A stretch of DNA of 64,000 bases, taken from the NCBI GenBank assembly GCA_036824505.1, contig DAITAA010000005.1:75447-139446 (forward strand), written 5' to 3'. The notes beneath the pieces were generated by a model, which searched no databases, had not been told where the DNA came from, and saw only the letters and a list, made by a program, of their open reading frames with translations. Position 1 is the first letter of the stretch. Every line of letters starts with the position of its first letter. This DNA is from SCUD01 sp036824505 (lineage in GTDB: Bacteria > Pseudomonadota > Gammaproteobacteria > Steroidobacterales > Steroidobacteraceae). Positions 18,266-27,549 of the stretch are shown one piece after another. The position numbers and the translations under genes are program-made.

Positions 18266-19525
18266 GTGAAGCGGCAATCCTGGTCTGGACTCAATCTGTT
18301 GTGGCACAGCCTCGGCAGGCACCGTGGCTGGCACGAGCAGTGGCGGCGGGCAGAGCCAAAGCCCGCCTACGATGCCGTCATCATCGGCGGCGGCGGGCAC
18401 GGCCTGGGAACCGCGTATTACCTCGCCGCCGAGCACGGACTCACCAATATCGCGGTCGTCGAACGAGGCTGGATCGGCGGCGGCAATACCGGCCGCAACA
18501 CCACCATCATCCGGTCAAACTATCTCTTTGACGAGAGCATCCGGCTCTATGACCACGCCGTAAAACTGTGGGAACACCTGTCGCAGACCCTGAACTACAA
18601 CGTGATGTTCTCGCCGCGCGGCGTGATGATGCTGGCGCACACGGTGCACGACGTGCAGGTGCTGAAGCGCCACATCCATGCCAACCGCTGCAATGGCGTC
18701 GACAACGAATGGCTGACGGCTGCGGAAGCCAAAGCATTCTGTCCGCCGCTCAATATCGAAGCGAACATCCGTTATCCGGTAATGGGCGCCGGCCTGCAGC
18801 GCCGCGGTGGCACGGCGCGTCACGACGCCATCGCCTGGGGTTATGCCCGCGCTGCCGACGCGCTCGGCGTGGACATCATCGAGAATTGCGAAGTCACCGG
18901 CATCCGCCGCGACGCGAATGGCGCCGTCGAGGCGCTCGAAACCACGCGCGGCCTGATTCGCAGCAGGAAAATCGGCGTGGTGGCGGCGGGCAATTCCAGC
19001 GTCGTGATGCGGATGGTGGATGTTCAGCTGCCGCTGGAAAGTTATCCGCTGCAGGCGCTGGTGTCGGAGCCCGTCAAGGCCGTCTTCCCCTGCGTGGTGA
19101 TGTCCAACAGCATTCATGCGTACATCAGCCAGTCGGACAGGGGCGAACTGGTGATCGGCGCGGGAACCGATGCTTACACTTCCTATACGCAACGCGGCGC
19201 GCTGCACGTCAACACCCACACACTGGAAGCGATCTGCGAATTGTTTCCCTGCTTCCGGCGCCTGCGCATGCTGCGCAACTGGGGTGGTACCGTCGACGTA
19301 ACGCCCGATCGATCGCCGATCGTCGGCAAGACACCCGTGCCTGGCCTTTTCGTGAATTGCGGCTGGGGCACCGGCGGATTCAAGGCAACACCCGGTTCCG
19401 CGCACGTATTCGCCTGGACCATCGCAAATGACGAGCCGCACCCCATCAATGCGCCTTTCACGCTCGAACGCTTCCGCGATGGCGTGCTGATCGACGAGGC
19501 CGCGGCCGCCGCTGTCGCCCACTGA
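18266..19525 (+). CDS. soxB: Sarcosine oxidase subunit beta
   Basis: 419 residues. This is the flavin subunit of heterotetrameric sarcosine oxidase, which oxidises sarcosine to glycine. The N-terminus matches SoxB (NLLWHSLGRHRGWHEQW, then VIIGGGGHGLGTAYYL for FAD). GGGNTGRNTTIIRSNYL is a SoxB hallmark. RGGTARHDAIAWGYARAA contains the His used for covalent FMN attachment in known SoxB. The start is GTG at 18266, with AGGAT at 18251-18255, 14 bases after the DMGDH-like stop. First of the soxBDAG genes. Confidence 0.95.
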   Translation: MKRQSWSGLNLLWHSLGRHRGWHEQWRRAEPKPAYDAVIIGGGGHGLGTAYYLAAEHGLTNIAVVERGWIGGGNTGRNTTIIRSNYLFDESIRLYDHAVKLWEHLSQTLNYNVMFSPRGVMMLAHTVHDVQVLKRHIHANRCNGVDNEWLTAAEAKAFCPPLNIEANIRYPVMGAGLQRRGGTARHDAIAWGYARAADALGVDIIENCEVTGIRRDANGAVEALETTRGLIRSRKIGVVAAGNSSVVMRMVDVQLPLESYPLQALVSEPVKAVFPCVVMSNSIHAYISQSDRGELVIGAGTDAYTSYTQRGALHVNTHTLEAICELFPCFRRLRMLRNWGGTVDVTPDRSPIVGKTPVPGLFVNCGWGTGGFKATPGSAHVFAWTIANDEPHPINAPFTLERFRDGVLIDEAAAAAVAH

Positions 19526-19536
19526 GCCTGCACCCG

Positions 19537-19809
19537 ATGTTGCTCATCGACTGTCCATACTGCGGCAAGAGACCTGAGGTCGAGTTCGCCTACGGCGGGC
19601 AGGCGCATCTCGTGCGTCCGCGGCAGCCCGCGCAGCAAAGCGACCAGCAGTGGGCCGAGTATCTCTATTTCCGCAGCAACCCGCGGGGAATGCACGCCGA
19701 ACGCTGGCGCCATACGCGCGGCTGCGGCCGGTTCTTCAATGCGCTGCGCGACACCACGACCGACCATTTTGCCGCCACATACCGGATCGGCGAGAGCCCG
19801 CCGAAATGA
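19537..19809 (+). CDS. soxD: Sarcosine oxidase subunit delta
   Basis: 90 residues, full length. The zinc-site cysteines are visible in LIDCPYCGKR near the N-terminus and in the HTRGCGRFF segment. The body (EYLYFRSNPRGMHAERW) is characteristic of SoxD. It has a structural role in the tetramer. The stop overlaps the soxA start by three bases (ATGA). Confidence 0.95.
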   Translation: MLLIDCPYCGKRPEVEFAYGGQAHLVRPRQPAQQSDQQWAEYLYFRSNPRGMHAERWRHTRGCGRFFNALRDTTTDHFAATYRIGESPPK

Positions 19810-22802
19810 GCGAATTTCGTACCGCAAGCGGCGGCCGCATCGACCGGAAACGGACCCTGCAATTCACCTTTGATGGCAAGTCATTCGAGGGCGTGCAGGG
19901 CGACACGCTAGCATCCGCGCTTCTTGCAAACGGCGTGCACCTGGTCGGGAGGTCATTCAAGTACCATCGTCCGCGCGGCATCCTGACGGCCGGCGCGGAA
20001 GAGCCGAATGCCCTGGTCGCGGTGCGCCGCGATGCGGCGCGTTACACGCCGAACCTGCGCGCGACCCAGGTCGAGCTCTACGACGGCCTCGCTGCCTCCT
20101 CCCAGAACCGCTGGCCGAGCCTGCACTTCGATGTGGGGCGTGCGAACGATCTGCTGTCGCCGCTCTTTCCCGCCGGGTTCTACTACAAGACTTTCATGTG
20201 GCCGCGCTCCGGCTGGGCCAAAGTCTATGAACCATTGATCCGCGCCGCGGCGGGTCTCGGCCGCGCACCGGCCTTGCCCGACCCGGACCGCTACGCGAAT
20301 CTCTACGCGCATTGCGACGTACTGATCATCGGGGCAGGGCCCGCGGGGCTGGCCGCGGCGCTCACCGCAGCGGATGGCGGCGCGCGTGTCATCCTCTGCG
20401 ATGAACAGGCTGAACTGGGTGGATCGCTGTTGGCCGGATCGCCGGCGCTGATTGACGGCGTGACGACCGAGGCCTGGCTTGCTCGGGCGGTGGCCGCACT
20501 GAGCGCTCATCCGCGCGTGCGGCTGCTGCCGCGCACGACGGCATTCGGCTACTTTCCGCACAACGCGATCGGGCTCAATGAGCGGCTCACCGAACATCTC
20601 GCGCAGCCTCCGCCGGGGCAGGCGCGCGAGCGCCTGTGGCAGGTGCGTGCGCGCGAGGTGGTGCTGGCGACCGGCGCCATCGAGCAGCCATTGGTGTTCC
20701 CGGGCAATGACCGGCCCGGAATCATGCTGGCCGGCGCCGCGCAGGCCTATCTCAACCGCTACGGTGTTCGTGCGGGGTCCCGCGCGGTCGTCGTCATGGG
20801 AACAGACAGCGCCTACCGGGCAGCGCTCGACCTGCATGCCGCCGGGGTGAAGATCGTTGCGGTAGCAGACCTGCGCGAGGTCGCCGATGGCGTCCTGCCG
20901 CAGGCGGCGCGCCGCGCCGGCATCGATACATTGATGCGTGCAACCGTGCGGGGTACCCGCGGCAATCGCCGCGTCAGCGGCATCGAACTGTCGACCACCG
21001 ACGGCGGTGGCCGTGTGCAGCAGCACAAAATCGCATGCGACCTGGTGCTGATGTCGGGCGGCTTCACGCCGAGCGTGCATCTCTTCTCCCAGTCGCGCGG
21101 CAAGCTGAAATGGAACGATGCCCTGGCCGCGTTCGTTCCGGGATCATCGACCGAACGCGAGCGTTCGGCCGGCGCATGCCGCGGCGTCCATGGTCTGGGC
21201 GCCGTGCTGGAAGATGGCGCCACGGCCGGCGCCGCCGCCGCGAAGACCAGTGGCTTTGACGGTGCGGCGCGGCACTTCGCAGTAACCGGAGACGACACCG
21301 GCGCGGATACAATTCCTGCGGCATTGCCGCAGTCGCCACCAGGCGCCGGATCAAAAGCCTTCGTGGACTGGCAGAACGACGTGACCACGGATGACCTGGC
21401 GCTCGCGACACGCGAAGGTTTTCGCTCCATCGAGCACATCAAGCGCTACACCAGCGTCGGGATGGCGACCGACCAGGGAAAGACCTCCAATCGGAATGCA
21501 CTCGGCATCGTCGCCGGGCGCCTCGGCAAGCCCGTTCCCGAGATCGGCCTCACGACATTCCGCATGCCGTATACGCCGGTCACATTCGGCAGCTTCGCCG
21601 GCATGGCGCGCGGCGACCTGTTCGACCCGGTGCGCAAGACGCCGATGCATGAATGGGCGGAAGCAGCGCATGCGGTGTTCGAGGACGTCGGCCTGTGGAA
21701 GCGGGCGCGCTATTTCCCGCGCGCCGGCGAGGACATGCACGCGGCCGTCGCGCGCGAATGTTTGGCCGTGCGTTCCGGCTGCGGGATCTTTGACGCATCG
21801 ACGCTCGGCAAGATCGCTGTGGTGGGTCCCGATGCGGCCGAGTTCCTGAACCGGCTCTACATCAACAACTGGTCTAACCTCGCCCCCGGCCGCGCGCGCT
21901 ACGGAATCCTGCTGCGTGAAGATGGCTTCATCTACGACGATGGCGTCGTGGCGCGCCTGGCACCGGATCGCTTTCATGTGACCACGACGACCGGCGGCGC
22001 AGCGCGCGTGGTCGCAATGATGGAGGATTACCGCCAGACGGAATGGCCGGAACTCGAGGTGTGGCTGACTTCGACTACCGAGCAATGGGCGGTCATCGCC
22101 GTGCAGGGGCCGCTCGCGCGGCGCGTGTTGCAGCCGCTCGTTGCAGGCCTCGACATTTCACACGAGGCCCTGCCGCACATGAGCGTGGCGCAGGGATCCA
22201 TCTGTGACACGCCGATGATGCTGTTTCGCGTCAGCTTCAGCGGCGAACTGGGCTACGAGATCAATGTGCCGGCCGGCAGCGGCCACGTCGTCTGGGAGGC
22301 CGTGCACGCTGCGGGCGCTGCACACGGGATCACGCCCTATGGCACGGAAACCATGCACGTGCTGCGCGCGGAAAAAGGCTACGTCATCGTCGGTCAGGAC
22401 ACCGACGGCACCGTGACGCCCGATGATGCGGGCCTCGCCTGGGCCATCGGCCGGAACAAGCCGGATTTCGTCGGCAAGCGATCGCTCGAGCGTCCAGCGA
22501 TGAAATCGCCGCACCGAAAGCAGCTCGTCGGCCTGCGCACGCGGGATCCCGGCATCGTGCTCGAGGAAGGCGCGCAGGTCGTAGAAACGGCGGGACAGAA
22601 GCCGCCCATGCAATTGTGCGGCCATGTCACGTCCTCCTACTTCAGCGCGGCGCTCGGGCACTCGATCGCACTCGCGATGGTGGCGGGCGGACGCGCGCGT
22701 CATGGCCAGACACTCTTCGTTCCCATGCCCGGCGGCGAGGTCGCGGTCGAAGTGACCTCGCCGGTGTTCTACGACAAGGACGGAGCGCGCCTGAATGGCT
22801 GA
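19806..22802 (+). CDS. soxA: Sarcosine oxidase subunit alpha
   Basis: 998 residues from ATG 19806, which overlaps soxD and gives the standard SoxA N-terminus. A degenerate 2Fe-2S-ferredoxin-like domain (TFDGKSFEGVQGDTLASALL, RSFKYHRPRGI, no iron cysteines) is followed by an NAD-binding Rossmann domain (DVLIIGAGPAGLAAALTAADG), a second dinucleotide region and C-terminal GcvT folate domains (about 600-990). The subunit accepts electrons at NAD/FMN and transfers the methyl carbon to THF. It overlaps soxG by 8 bases. Confidence 0.95.
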   Translation: MSEFRTASGGRIDRKRTLQFTFDGKSFEGVQGDTLASALLANGVHLVGRSFKYHRPRGILTAGAEEPNALVAVRRDAARYTPNLRATQVELYDGLAASSQNRWPSLHFDVGRANDLLSPLFPAGFYYKTFMWPRSGWAKVYEPLIRAAAGLGRAPALPDPDRYANLYAHCDVLIIGAGPAGLAAALTAADGGARVILCDEQAELGGSLLAGSPALIDGVTTEAWLARAVAALSAHPRVRLLPRTTAFGYFPHNAIGLNERLTEHLAQPPPGQARERLWQVRAREVVLATGAIEQPLVFPGNDRPGIMLAGAAQAYLNRYGVRAGSRAVVVMGTDSAYRAALDLHAAGVKIVAVADLREVADGVLPQAARRAGIDTLMRATVRGTRGNRRVSGIELSTTDGGGRVQQHKIACDLVLMSGGFTPSVHLFSQSRGKLKWNDALAAFVPGSSTERERSAGACRGVHGLGAVLEDGATAGAAAAKTSGFDGAARHFAVTGDDTGADTIPAALPQSPPGAGSKAFVDWQNDVTTDDLALATREGFRSIEHIKRYTSVGMATDQGKTSNRNALGIVAGRLGKPVPEIGLTTFRMPYTPVTFGSFAGMARGDLFDPVRKTPMHEWAEAAHAVFEDVGLWKRARYFPRAGEDMHAAVARECLAVRSGCGIFDASTLGKIAVVGPDAAEFLNRLYINNWSNLAPGRARYGILLREDGFIYDDGVVARLAPDRFHVTTTTGGAARVVAMMEDYRQTEWPELEVWLTSTTEQWAVIAVQGPLARRVLQPLVAGLDISHEALPHMSVAQGSICDTPMMLFRVSFSGELGYEINVPAGSGHVVWEAVHAAGAAHGITPYGTETMHVLRAEKGYVIVGQDTDGTVTPDDAGLAWAIGRNKPDFVGKRSLERPAMKSPHRKQLVGLRTRDPGIVLEEGAQVVETAGQKPPMQLCGHVTSSYFSAALGHSIALAMVAGGRARHGQTLFVPMPGGEVAVEVTSPVFYDKDGARLNG

Positions 22803-23325
22803 ACACTTCGTTACAGGCTGGTTGCGAACACTGACGCCGGCGACGCGCTTCGTATTGCAGGGCGGGCCGGCAGCGCGCGCGGCGGCTGGCGCGGTACTGG
22901 GCCTGTCCCTGGTGGACACCCCATGCCGCGCCACTGTGCACGGGAACCGCGCGTCACTGTGGCTGGGGCCGGACGAGCAACTGCTCCTCGCTCCGGCAGG
23001 GGAGGCGCAGAGTTTCGCCACCGCGCTCGAGACCGCACTGGCAGGCATCGTGCATTCACTGGTGGACGTCAGCCAGCGCCAGGTTGCAATGCAGGTGAGC
23101 GGCCCTCACGCCAGCGCGATTCTCAATACCGGATGTCCGCTGGACCTCGATCCCGCACAATTTCCGCCCGGCATGTGCACGCGCACGTTGTTCGGCAAGG
23201 CGGATATCGTTGTCTGGCGCACCGGCGCCGACGAATTCCGGCTCGAGGTCTGGCGTTCCTTCGCGGACTACGTTTCGGAACTCCTGCTGGAGGCTGCCCG
23301 CGATTTCGTCACCCCGGCGCAATGA
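22795..23325 (+). CDS. soxG: Sarcosine oxidase subunit gamma
   Basis: 176 residues. This small SoxG subunit is folded like a GcvT fragment: LWLGPDEQLLLAP, LVDVSQRQVAMQVSG, LNTGCPLDLD and FGKADIVVWR are the family blocks. It closes the BDAG set. Unlike many sox operons, no glyA, purU or folD gene flanks the set here, so the THF-C1 steps must be encoded elsewhere. Confidence 0.93.
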   Translation: MAEHFVTGWLRTLTPATRFVLQGGPAARAAAGAVLGLSLVDTPCRATVHGNRASLWLGPDEQLLLAPAGEAQSFATALETALAGIVHSLVDVSQRQVAMQVSGPHASAILNTGCPLDLDPAQFPPGMCTRTLFGKADIVVWRTGADEFRLEVWRSFADYVSELLLEAARDFVTPAQ

Positions 23326-23459
23326 AGGATTGCTCCGGTGTTTCGGCCAGTCTTGCTTAACCGCTGGCACTGGTGGAAGATGCAAAAATTGAGCCGCGGC
23401 TATCCATTGCCTGCCAGCTCACGACCAGGCCAACAAGAATTACTGTTCAGGGAGCTCCC
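23326..23459. other. Gap between soxG and the TonB receptor
   Basis: 134 bases. I see no hairpin with a T-run, so there is no clear terminator for the sox operon. A Shine-Dalgarno-like GGGAG at 23450-23454 is set for ATG 23460. A short in-frame extension of the receptor back to 23373 exists but would bury the signal peptide. Confidence 0.35.
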
Positions 23460-25853
23460 ATGCGGAACATCCAGCGCGCCGTTCAATGCATTCTTCGTCT
23501 GGCGACCTCTGCGGCGCTGATCTGCAGCGGGGCGCAGGCAGCGCTGGCGCAGCAGGCGGAGACGGCGGCAGGAGCCTCGCCATTCGAGGAAGTCGTCGTG
23601 ACGGCTCAGCGCCGTGAACAGAACATCCAGGACGTCGGCATCTCGGTGACGCCGCTCGGCGAAGAATCGCTGGAGAACCTCAATATCAAGACCGCGACGG
23701 ACATCGTGCGCGCGGTGCCGAGCCTGAAGATGAACGCCTACTCCTCGTCGCAGGTCGTGTTCAACATCCGCGGCGTTGCGCAGAACAGTTACGGCGACGA
23801 GCAGGAGCCGCCGGTCGCGGTCTACCAGGACGACAGCTATTCGAGTTCGATCAACCTGGCGAGTTTCCCCGTGTTCGACCTGGCACGCGTCGAAGCGTTG
23901 CGCGGTCCGCAGGGAACCCTGTTTGGGCGCAATGCCACGGGCGGCGCTATCCAGTTCATCTCGCAGAAGCCGACCGACGAATTCGAGGGTTACGTCACCG
24001 GGACCTATGGCCGCTTCAACCAGATGATCGTCGAAGGCGCGGTTTCGGGGCCGTTCTCCGACAAGTGGCAGGGACGGCTTGCTTTCGTCAGCAACCAGGA
24101 CGACGGCTTCATCAAGGAGCTCTTTCCCGGCCAGCAAGACCGCGGCGCGAACGATCATTACGCCGTGCGTGGACAACTGGCCTGGCAACCCTCCGACAGC
24201 ACGAACGTCAACCTGATCCTGCGCTACCTGCGCGCCGACAAGGAACGCCAGGCGGGCCTCTATTCGCACGAGCCCGCCTGCCCGAATGCGCAGCGGCAGG
24301 GCGAATTCACTCCGCCGACGCTGGCCTGCCCATTCTGGGGCACTGCGCCTGGCGCAGCCGGCACCGGCTACCAGAATCCGGCGATCATCCCGAGCCGCGG
24401 CGGCGACCCCTGGGCCACGGATGAGAGCTCGCTCTCCTATGTCGATCGCACGATCAAAGCCGCGACGCTGCGCATCGATTCGAAGATCGGCGGGCTCGAT
24501 CTCGTGTCGATCACCGATTACCAGAAAGCCGACAAGTTCTACATCGAGGGCGGCGACGCTTCGCCGGTCCTGGGCGTGGTCTTCTACCAGGGCAGCGATC
24601 TCAGGCAGTACTCGGAGGAGCTGCGCCTGTCGGGCACCTTCGGCAACAACCAGCTCGTCGGCGGCGTGTACGGCATGAAGGTCGAGGGCGACTACACCGG
24701 CCAGTTCGCCGATCCGTTCTACGCTGACGTATTCGGCGACCCATCCTTCGCCTACATTCCGGTCATCACGGCTTCGCAAGACACGACCTCGTACGCCGTC
24801 TTCCTGCAGAACGAGTGGAAAGCCACCGACAAGGTCAGCCTGATCACAGGCCTGCGCTACTGGCGCGACCAGCGCGAGGGCGCTTACTACGGGGACGAAC
24901 CGAGCAACGGCATCCAGATCAAGTTCGACCGTACGCAGGTAGTCGGCACCTCATTTGGCGTGCCGTTCGATCAGACCGTCGTACCAATTACGCTCACGCC
25001 GGAGGACGCGGATGCGACATTCGATGACGTCACCGCGCGGCTCGAGGTCGATTACCGCGTCAACGACGACGTGCTGCTGTTCGCGAGCTACAACCGCGGC
25101 AGCAAGAGCGGCGGCTTTTCCTTCTCCACCGGCACGCCATTCGCCGATGCGCCGGCTTTCGGCATTCCCCTCGGCACCGACGCGCAGTTCCTGAACGGCA
25201 TTCCGTTCAAGCCCGAGGTACTGGACTCGTTCGAGCTGGGCATCAAGTCGACGATCAACCGGGTAACCAGCTTCAACGCGACCGCCTTCTACTACGACTA
25301 CACCGACTACCAGGCCTTCGTGCAGCTCGGCGTCAACCAGACGGTCATCAACCTGCCCGCGAAGGCCTACGGCCTGGAGGCGGAAATCAACTCCCGTCCG
25401 ATCGACGGCCTGACCCTGCAGCTCGGCCTGTCCGCGCTCAGCTCCAACGTCGAGGACATCGTGCTGCCGGACACGGTGACGCGCGTCGAACACGACCTGC
25501 CGCAGGCGCCAAGCTTCTCCGGCAATGCGCTGGCGCGTTATGAATTCCCGCTGGGTGGCAACAGGGCATCGGTGCAGGCCGACGTCCAGTACACCGACAA
25601 GTTCTGCTTCACCGTCCTGTGCGCGCCGGTCGAGAAGGAGGATGCGTACTATGTGGCCAATGCGCGCATCGGCTATGGCGCAGAGGACGGGCGGTGGAAT
25701 GTTGCGGCCTTCGTCGACAATCTCACGAATGAGAAGTACCGCGTCTACGCGTTCGATAGTTCATTGTTCGCGGGCGTCGTCGCGGGCGTGTACGCCAAGC
25801 CGCGGACGTATGGTTTGACAGCGACCTGGCGGTTCGGCGCCGCGTACAACTAG
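23460..25853 (+). CDS. TonB-dependent outer-membrane receptor
   Basis: 797 residues from ATG 23460. Signal peptide (LATSAALICSGAQAALA), a TonB box-like EEVVVTAQRREQ, plug domain (IVRAVPSLKMNAYSSS, FNIRGVAQNSYG, LRGPQGTLFGRNATGGAIQF) and a 22-strand barrel ending in an aromatic-rich terminus (TYGLTATWRFGAAYN). It belongs to the large Sphingomonas/Steroidobacter-type receptor group for organic ligands rather than siderophore receptors with named ligands. The position between soxBDAG and the convergent betA suggests import of a choline- or betaine-containing compound, by context only. Confidence 0.88.
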   Translation: MRNIQRAVQCILRLATSAALICSGAQAALAQQAETAAGASPFEEVVVTAQRREQNIQDVGISVTPLGEESLENLNIKTATDIVRAVPSLKMNAYSSSQVVFNIRGVAQNSYGDEQEPPVAVYQDDSYSSSINLASFPVFDLARVEALRGPQGTLFGRNATGGAIQFISQKPTDEFEGYVTGTYGRFNQMIVEGAVSGPFSDKWQGRLAFVSNQDDGFIKELFPGQQDRGANDHYAVRGQLAWQPSDSTNVNLILRYLRADKERQAGLYSHEPACPNAQRQGEFTPPTLACPFWGTAPGAAGTGYQNPAIIPSRGGDPWATDESSLSYVDRTIKAATLRIDSKIGGLDLVSITDYQKADKFYIEGGDASPVLGVVFYQGSDLRQYSEELRLSGTFGNNQLVGGVYGMKVEGDYTGQFADPFYADVFGDPSFAYIPVITASQDTTSYAVFLQNEWKATDKVSLITGLRYWRDQREGAYYGDEPSNGIQIKFDRTQVVGTSFGVPFDQTVVPITLTPEDADATFDDVTARLEVDYRVNDDVLLFASYNRGSKSGGFSFSTGTPFADAPAFGIPLGTDAQFLNGIPFKPEVLDSFELGIKSTINRVTSFNATAFYYDYTDYQAFVQLGVNQTVINLPAKAYGLEAEINSRPIDGLTLQLGLSALSSNVEDIVLPDTVTRVEHDLPQAPSFSGNALARYEFPLGGNRASVQADVQYTDKFCFTVLCAPVEKEDAYYVANARIGYGAEDGRWNVAAFVDNLTNEKYRVYAFDSSLFAGVVAGVYAKPRTYGLTATWRFGAAYN

Positions 25854-25863
25854 CGCGGATCCG

Positions 25864-27549
25864 CTAGCGCTGCGAAGTGCGCCAGCCGGATGCCACGTAG
25901 TAATTCGTCGTAGCGGCCGGCAGCAGCGGCCTGCCGAGGATGTGATCGGCGGCTTTCTCGGCCAGCATGATGGTGGGCGCATTGAGATTGCCCGTCGTGA
26001 TGGACGGCATGATCGAGGAATCGACCACACGCAGCCCGTCGATCCCGATGACGCGCGCCTCGGAATCGACCACCGCCATCGGGTCGTCGCGCCGCCCCAT
26101 CTTGCAGCTGCAGGACGGGTGGTAAGCGGTTTCAGCCTTGTCGCGGACGAACGCATCGATCTGCTCGTCGGTCTGAAAATCCGCCCCCGGCTGGATCTCC
26201 CGGCCGCGGTAGCGATCGAAAGCCGGCTGCGCAAAGATCTCGCGCGTCAGGCGCACGCAGGCGCGCATTTCCGACCAGTCGTCGGCGTGACTCAGGTAGT
26301 TGAAGCAGATCTTCGGCTTGTCTAGCGGATTCGCCGATGCAAGGCGCACCCATCCGCGGCTCTTCGAGCGCATCGGCCCGACGTGCGCCTGAAAACCATG
26401 CTCCTGCGCCATTGAAGAGCCGTCGTAAGTGACCGCGAGCGGCAGGAAGTGAAACTGAATGTCGGGGTAGGGCACGCCCGCGCGGCTCCGGATGAATCCG
26501 CCGGTCTCGAAATGATTGGTGGCGCCGAGCCCGTCCTTGAAAAGTAGCCAGCGCGCGCCGATCAGCGCCTTCGACCAGAGGCTCATCGACGAATAAAGGG
26601 TGATCGGTTCCTGGCAGGCGAGCTGGAAATAGAACTCCAGGTGATCCTGGAGATTCTCGCCTACGCCAGGCATGTCGCGGACCACGCCGATGCCGTTCTG
26701 CTTGAGCTCAGCGGCAGGCCCGAGACCGGAGAGCTTCAGAAATTGCGGCGAGTTGATCGGCCCGCCGCAGACCAGCACTTCGCGCTGCGCGCGCACCTCG
26801 TGCATGACGTCGCCCCTGCGATAGCAGAGGCCGACCGCGCGCCGGCCTTCGAACAGGATGCCCGTCGCGAGCGCATGCGTGCGGACGGTGAGATTGCGCC
26901 GCTGCATCGCCGGGCGCAGGTAGGCATTGGCGGTGCTCGAGCGGCGCCCGGCGCCGACGGTCATGTCGAAGCGTCCGAAGCCCTCCTGCTGGAAGCCGTT
27001 GATGTCGGCCGTTTCTGGATAGCCGGCCTGTTTGCCCGCTGCGAGCCAGGCCGCGTGCAGCGGATTGGCCAAGGTACCGTAGCAGGTCTGCAGCGGGCCC
27101 CGGTCGCCGCGGTAGTCGTCGCCGCCTTCCGCGCGTGTTTCGGCGCGCCGGAAGTACGGCAGCACATCGGCATAACTCCAGCCCGTGGCGCCTTCTTCCT
27201 CCCAGCGATTGAAATCCTGCGCATTCCCGCGCACATACACGAGTCCGTTGATCGAGGAGGAACCACCCAGGCACTTGCCGCGCGGGGTGTGCATGCGGCG
27301 TCCGCCCAGGTGTGGCTCTGGTTCCGTGTAATAGAACCAGTTGTATTTCTTCATGCCCATCGGGATCGCGAGTGCTGAAGGCATCTGCAGGAATATCGAG
27401 CGATCCGAGCCGCCGTACTCGAGCAGCAGCACGCTGTGCTTTCCGTCTTCGGTGAGCCGGTCCGCCAGCACGCAGCCGGCGGAACCCGCACCCACGATCA
27501 CATAATCGAAGGCCTCAGTAGGGCGCATCGATGTCGCCTTTTGCGACAT
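25864..27549 (-). CDS. betA: Choline dehydrogenase, GMC oxidoreductase
   Basis: 561 residues. GMC flavoprotein with FAD-binding DYVIVGAGSAGCVLADRL, GMC signature 1 (GKCLGGSSSINGLVYVRGN), signature 2 near GPINSPQFLKLSG and the active-site His region YHPSCSCKMG. With betB next to it, choline to betaine aldehyde at the inner membrane is the best call; other alcohols cannot be excluded for GMC enzymes. The start at 27549 overlaps the betB end by 35 bases; ATG 27528 is an alternative. It is second in a betB-betA minus-strand operon. Confidence 0.88.
   Translation of the reverse strand: MSQKATSMRPTEAFDYVIVGAGSAGCVLADRLTEDGKHSVLLLEYGGSDRSIFLQMPSALAIPMGMKKYNWFYYTEPEPHLGGRRMHTPRGKCLGGSSSINGLVYVRGNAQDFNRWEEEGATGWSYADVLPYFRRAETRAEGGDDYRGDRGPLQTCYGTLANPLHAAWLAAGKQAGYPETADINGFQQEGFGRFDMTVGAGRRSSTANAYLRPAMQRRNLTVRTHALATGILFEGRRAVGLCYRRGDVMHEVRAQREVLVCGGPINSPQFLKLSGLGPAAELKQNGIGVVRDMPGVGENLQDHLEFYFQLACQEPITLYSSMSLWSKALIGARWLLFKDGLGATNHFETGGFIRSRAGVPYPDIQFHFLPLAVTYDGSSMAQEHGFQAHVGPMRSKSRGWVRLASANPLDKPKICFNYLSHADDWSEMRACVRLTREIFAQPAFDRYRGREIQPGADFQTDEQIDAFVRDKAETAYHPSCSCKMGRRDDPMAVVDSEARVIGIDGLRVVDSSIMPSITTGNLNAPTIMLAEKAADHILGRPLLPAATTNYYVASGWRTSQR

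Noticed and set aside
25848..25872. Bidirectional terminator between the TonB receptor and betA
   Set aside because: There is a small imperfect palindrome around GGATCC, but the stem has a bulge and there is no T-run on either side.
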